The position numbers and the translations under genes are program-made. Below, one piece after another: positions 62,419 to 64,000 of a DNA stretch of 64,000 nt. Below the pieces are notes generated by a model. The model had not been told where the DNA came from and searched no databases. It saw only the letters and a list, made by a program, of their open reading frames with translations. The first letter of the stretch is position 1, and every line of letters begins with the position of its first letter. The DNA comes from Acinetobacter oleivorans DR1 (GTDB lineage: Bacteria; Pseudomonadota; Gammaproteobacteria; Pseudomonadales; Moraxellaceae): positions 3,596,001 to 3,660,000 of the forward strand of contig NC_014259.1 of NCBI RefSeq assembly GCF_000196795.1, read 5' to 3'.

Positions 62419-63867
62419 ATGAACAGTCAAACAAAAACAAATCCAGAGACTCAGCTTCCTTATGATGTTAAGCATTTACATGATTTGCTTGAACAACAAA
62501 AGCTCGCTTATTTACGTCATCCGGTACCCACTGCTAAAGAGCGTATTGATCGTTTAGCTCGTCTTAAAAGAGTCTTGGTAAAATATCAAGATCAGATTGC
62601 CGACGCAATTAACCTTGATTATGGCAATCGTGCAGTTATGGAAACAAAAATTGGTGAGCTACTCACCAGTTTGGAACAAATCAAATATTACAGTAAACAT
62701 CTGACAGCGTGGATGAAACCTTCAAAACGCCATATCAGTGTATTACATCAGCCAGCAAAAGGTTGGGTACAATATCAACCTATGGGTGTAATTGGTATTA
62801 TTACACCATGGAATTACCCATTACTTCTTTCAGTTGGGCCATTAATTTGTGCACTGGCAGCGGGCAACCATGCCATGATCAAAATTTCGAGTGCCTCTCC
62901 TAACTTTGGCCGAGTTCTTGAAAGTGCATTAGCAGAAGCGTTCCCACAAGAATTAGTTGCTGTAGTAAATGGTGGTGGCGTTATTTCAGATGCTTTTAGT
63001 CATTTGCCTTTTGACAAAATGATTTTCACAGGCTCAACTTCTGTTGGTAAAACAGTGATGGCAGCCGCAGCTCAAAATCTGGTTCCTGTTATTCTTGAAT
63101 TAGGCGGAAAATCTCCTGCCCTTGTGCATGCATCTATGGATATGAAAGATGTGGCTCAACGTATTGCTGTAGGGAAATTATGGAACGCGGGTCAAACCTG
63201 TGTTGCACCTGACCATATTTTCTTGCCACGCGGGAAAACTGCCGAGTTCATCGAAAACTTTAAATTGATTGTGGCTGGCATGTATCCGCATTTCCGCAAT
63301 AATCAAGATTACACGTCAATTATTAATGACAAGCAATACAACCGCATTCAGGGTTATCTTGAAAATGCCCGCGATCAAGGTGCTCGTATTGTTGAAATTA
63401 ATCCACAAAATGAAATTTTAGATGATGTCCGTAAAATTGCACCGACTTTAGTTACAGGCGTAACGACCGCAATGGATATTATGCAGAATGAAATTTTTGG
63501 TCCGATCCTACCAATTTTAGAATATGACCAAATAGAAGAAGTCATCGAATTCATTAATAGTCGCCCACGTCCTTTAGCCATGTATTATTTTGACTATGAT
63601 CAGGCACGTGCTGACTATATTGCACAACATACCCATTCAGGGCATTTCGGAATCAACATGGTGATTACCCATGTGGCTCAAGATGATTTACCGTTTGGGG
63701 GAATTGGTGCATCAGGTATGGGTAAATATCACGGACCAGAGGGCTTTTTTAGCCTTTCTCATGAACGTTCGGTGATGTCTAATCCAAAACTTTATAGCCT
63801 TAAATACATTCTTCCACCGTTCAATAAGCCCATTCATCGTTTCATTTCGAAAACCTTGTTGCGCTAA
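62419..63867 (+). CDS. Aldehyde dehydrogenase (coniferyl aldehyde dehydrogenase-like)
   Basis: The 482 residues show ITPWNYPLL (128-136), the NAD loop FTGSTSVGK (203-211), catalytic Glu227 (LELGGKSP) and Cys261 (AGQTCVAPD). The motif EIFGPILPI follows, and the C-terminus is extended by a hydrophobic tail. The closest group I recall is the coniferyl/fatty aldehyde dehydrogenases that lack the N-terminal extension of the cytosolic type. It is divergent from a TetR regulator. The substrate (aromatic or long-chain aldehyde) is undecided. Confidence 0.85.
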   Translation: MNSQTKTNPETQLPYDVKHLHDLLEQQKLAYLRHPVPTAKERIDRLARLKRVLVKYQDQIADAINLDYGNRAVMETKIGELLTSLEQIKYYSKHLTAWMKPSKRHISVLHQPAKGWVQYQPMGVIGIITPWNYPLLLSVGPLICALAAGNHAMIKISSASPNFGRVLESALAEAFPQELVAVVNGGGVISDAFSHLPFDKMIFTGSTSVGKTVMAAAAQNLVPVILELGGKSPALVHASMDMKDVAQRIAVGKLWNAGQTCVAPDHIFLPRGKTAEFIENFKLIVAGMYPHFRNNQDYTSIINDKQYNRIQGYLENARDQGARIVEINPQNEILDDVRKIAPTLVTGVTTAMDIMQNEIFGPILPILEYDQIEEVIEFINSRPRPLAMYYFDYDQARADYIAQHTHSGHFGINMVITHVAQDDLPFGGIGASGMGKYHGPEGFFSLSHERSVMSNPKLYSLKYILPPFNKPIHRFISKTLLR

Positions 63868-63874
63868 CTGATCA

Positions 63875-63909
63875 AGGCATGATCTGTTATACTAAATCAT
63901 GCCTCGTTT
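63875..63909 (+). terminator. Terminator of the aldehyde dehydrogenase gene
   Basis: AGGCATGAT (63875-63883) pairs with ATCATGCCT (63896-63904) around a 12-nt loop, followed by CGTTTT. Confidence 0.85.
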
Positions 63910-63922
63910 TTACCAATTCCGC

Positions 63923-63951
63923 TTGTCTTTTAATCGTATTTTTGGTATAAA
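63923..63951 (+). promoter_or_regulatory. Sigma-70-like promoter at the right edge
   Basis: TTGTCT (63923-63928), a 17-bp spacer and TATAAA (63946-63951) point to a plus-strand gene starting at or beyond the edge, possibly at ATG 63988. Only four codons of that frame are visible, so no CDS is called. Confidence 0.55.
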
Positions 63952-64000
63952 ACGCCCCTTGAATGAATTCATCCGTTTACATTTAGTATGACTGGCCACA

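Noticed and set aside
63899..63990. 30-codon ORF starting inside the last terminator
   Set aside because: Its ATG is within the terminator stem and it ends just before the probable start of the next gene.
1..64000. Mobile elements, prophage, CRISPR, tRNA and rRNA genes
   Set aside because: I looked across both strands and found no transposase or integrase, no direct-repeat arrays and no cloverleaf or rRNA sequence.

Overview
The window is a contiguous piece of a gammaproteobacterial chromosome, almost certainly Acinetobacter, most likely the A. calcoaceticus-baumannii group. I base this on the AT-rich sequence, the recognisable proteins, and the gene order ndk-rlmN-pilF-rodZ-ispG-hisS-yfgM-bamB-der. 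There is no transposase, integrase, phage gene, CRISPR array, tRNA or rRNA. Nearly everything is core housekeeping DNA, so the interest lies in regulation and in the intergenic DNA.

Layout. 1-972: end of an aryl-polyene-type cluster (acyltransferase, ketosynthase-like protein). 1170-10452 (minus): der, bamB, yfgM-like, hisS, ispG, rodZ-like, pilF, rlmN and ndk. 10566-12749 (minus): iscX, a PAP2 phosphatase and a GT4 glycosyltransferase. 12870-17453: prc, nagZ and a methyltransferase. 17509-20387: an alpha/beta hydrolase with a PilZ-like tail, then proA. 20463-25040 (minus): an Entner-Doudoroff/gluconate block, edd-eda-gntP-gntK. 25802-31644 (plus): ackA-pta, class I fumarase and a DUF2059 protein. 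31669-36091 (minus): a lipoprotein and tig-clpP-clpX. 36506-39585 (plus): a catecholate-type TonB receptor and a PiuC-like dioxygenase. 40045-44965 (plus): leuA, metX-metW, a Sel1-repeat protein and rdgB. 45185-46059: an AEC transporter broken by a one-base frameshift. 46311-52609 (plus): tatABC followed by two PhoX-family proteins. 52659-58423: an NRDE protein, lgt, a pair of small membrane proteins, thyA-folA, a DUF4105 protein and msrA. 58480-62306 (minus): tonB-exbB-exbD, purU and a TetR regulator. 62419-63867: an aldehyde dehydrogenase.

How the parts connect. (1) tatABC and both PhoX genes each have upstream DNA that reads as four 11-bp repeats resembling PhoB half-sites. Both PhoX proteins carry a twin-arginine signal plus a lipobox, so the exporter and two likely cargo proteins look like one phosphate-starvation module. 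(2) The TonB receptor and the tonB-exbB-exbD operon both carry Fur-box-like sites, which links uptake to its energiser. (3) leuA is preceded by a 27-codon ORF with clustered Leu codons and two mutually exclusive hairpins, a candidate attenuator. (4) Two intergenic elements, after nagZ and after rdgB, share a multi-hairpin architecture while most stem sequences differ. This is the best candidate for an undescribed structured element in the window.

All calls were made by eye from sequence and remembered family features. No database search, alignment program or folding program was run. Start codons were moved from the longest ORF where a ribosome-binding site or family length argued for it, and this is stated in each entry.
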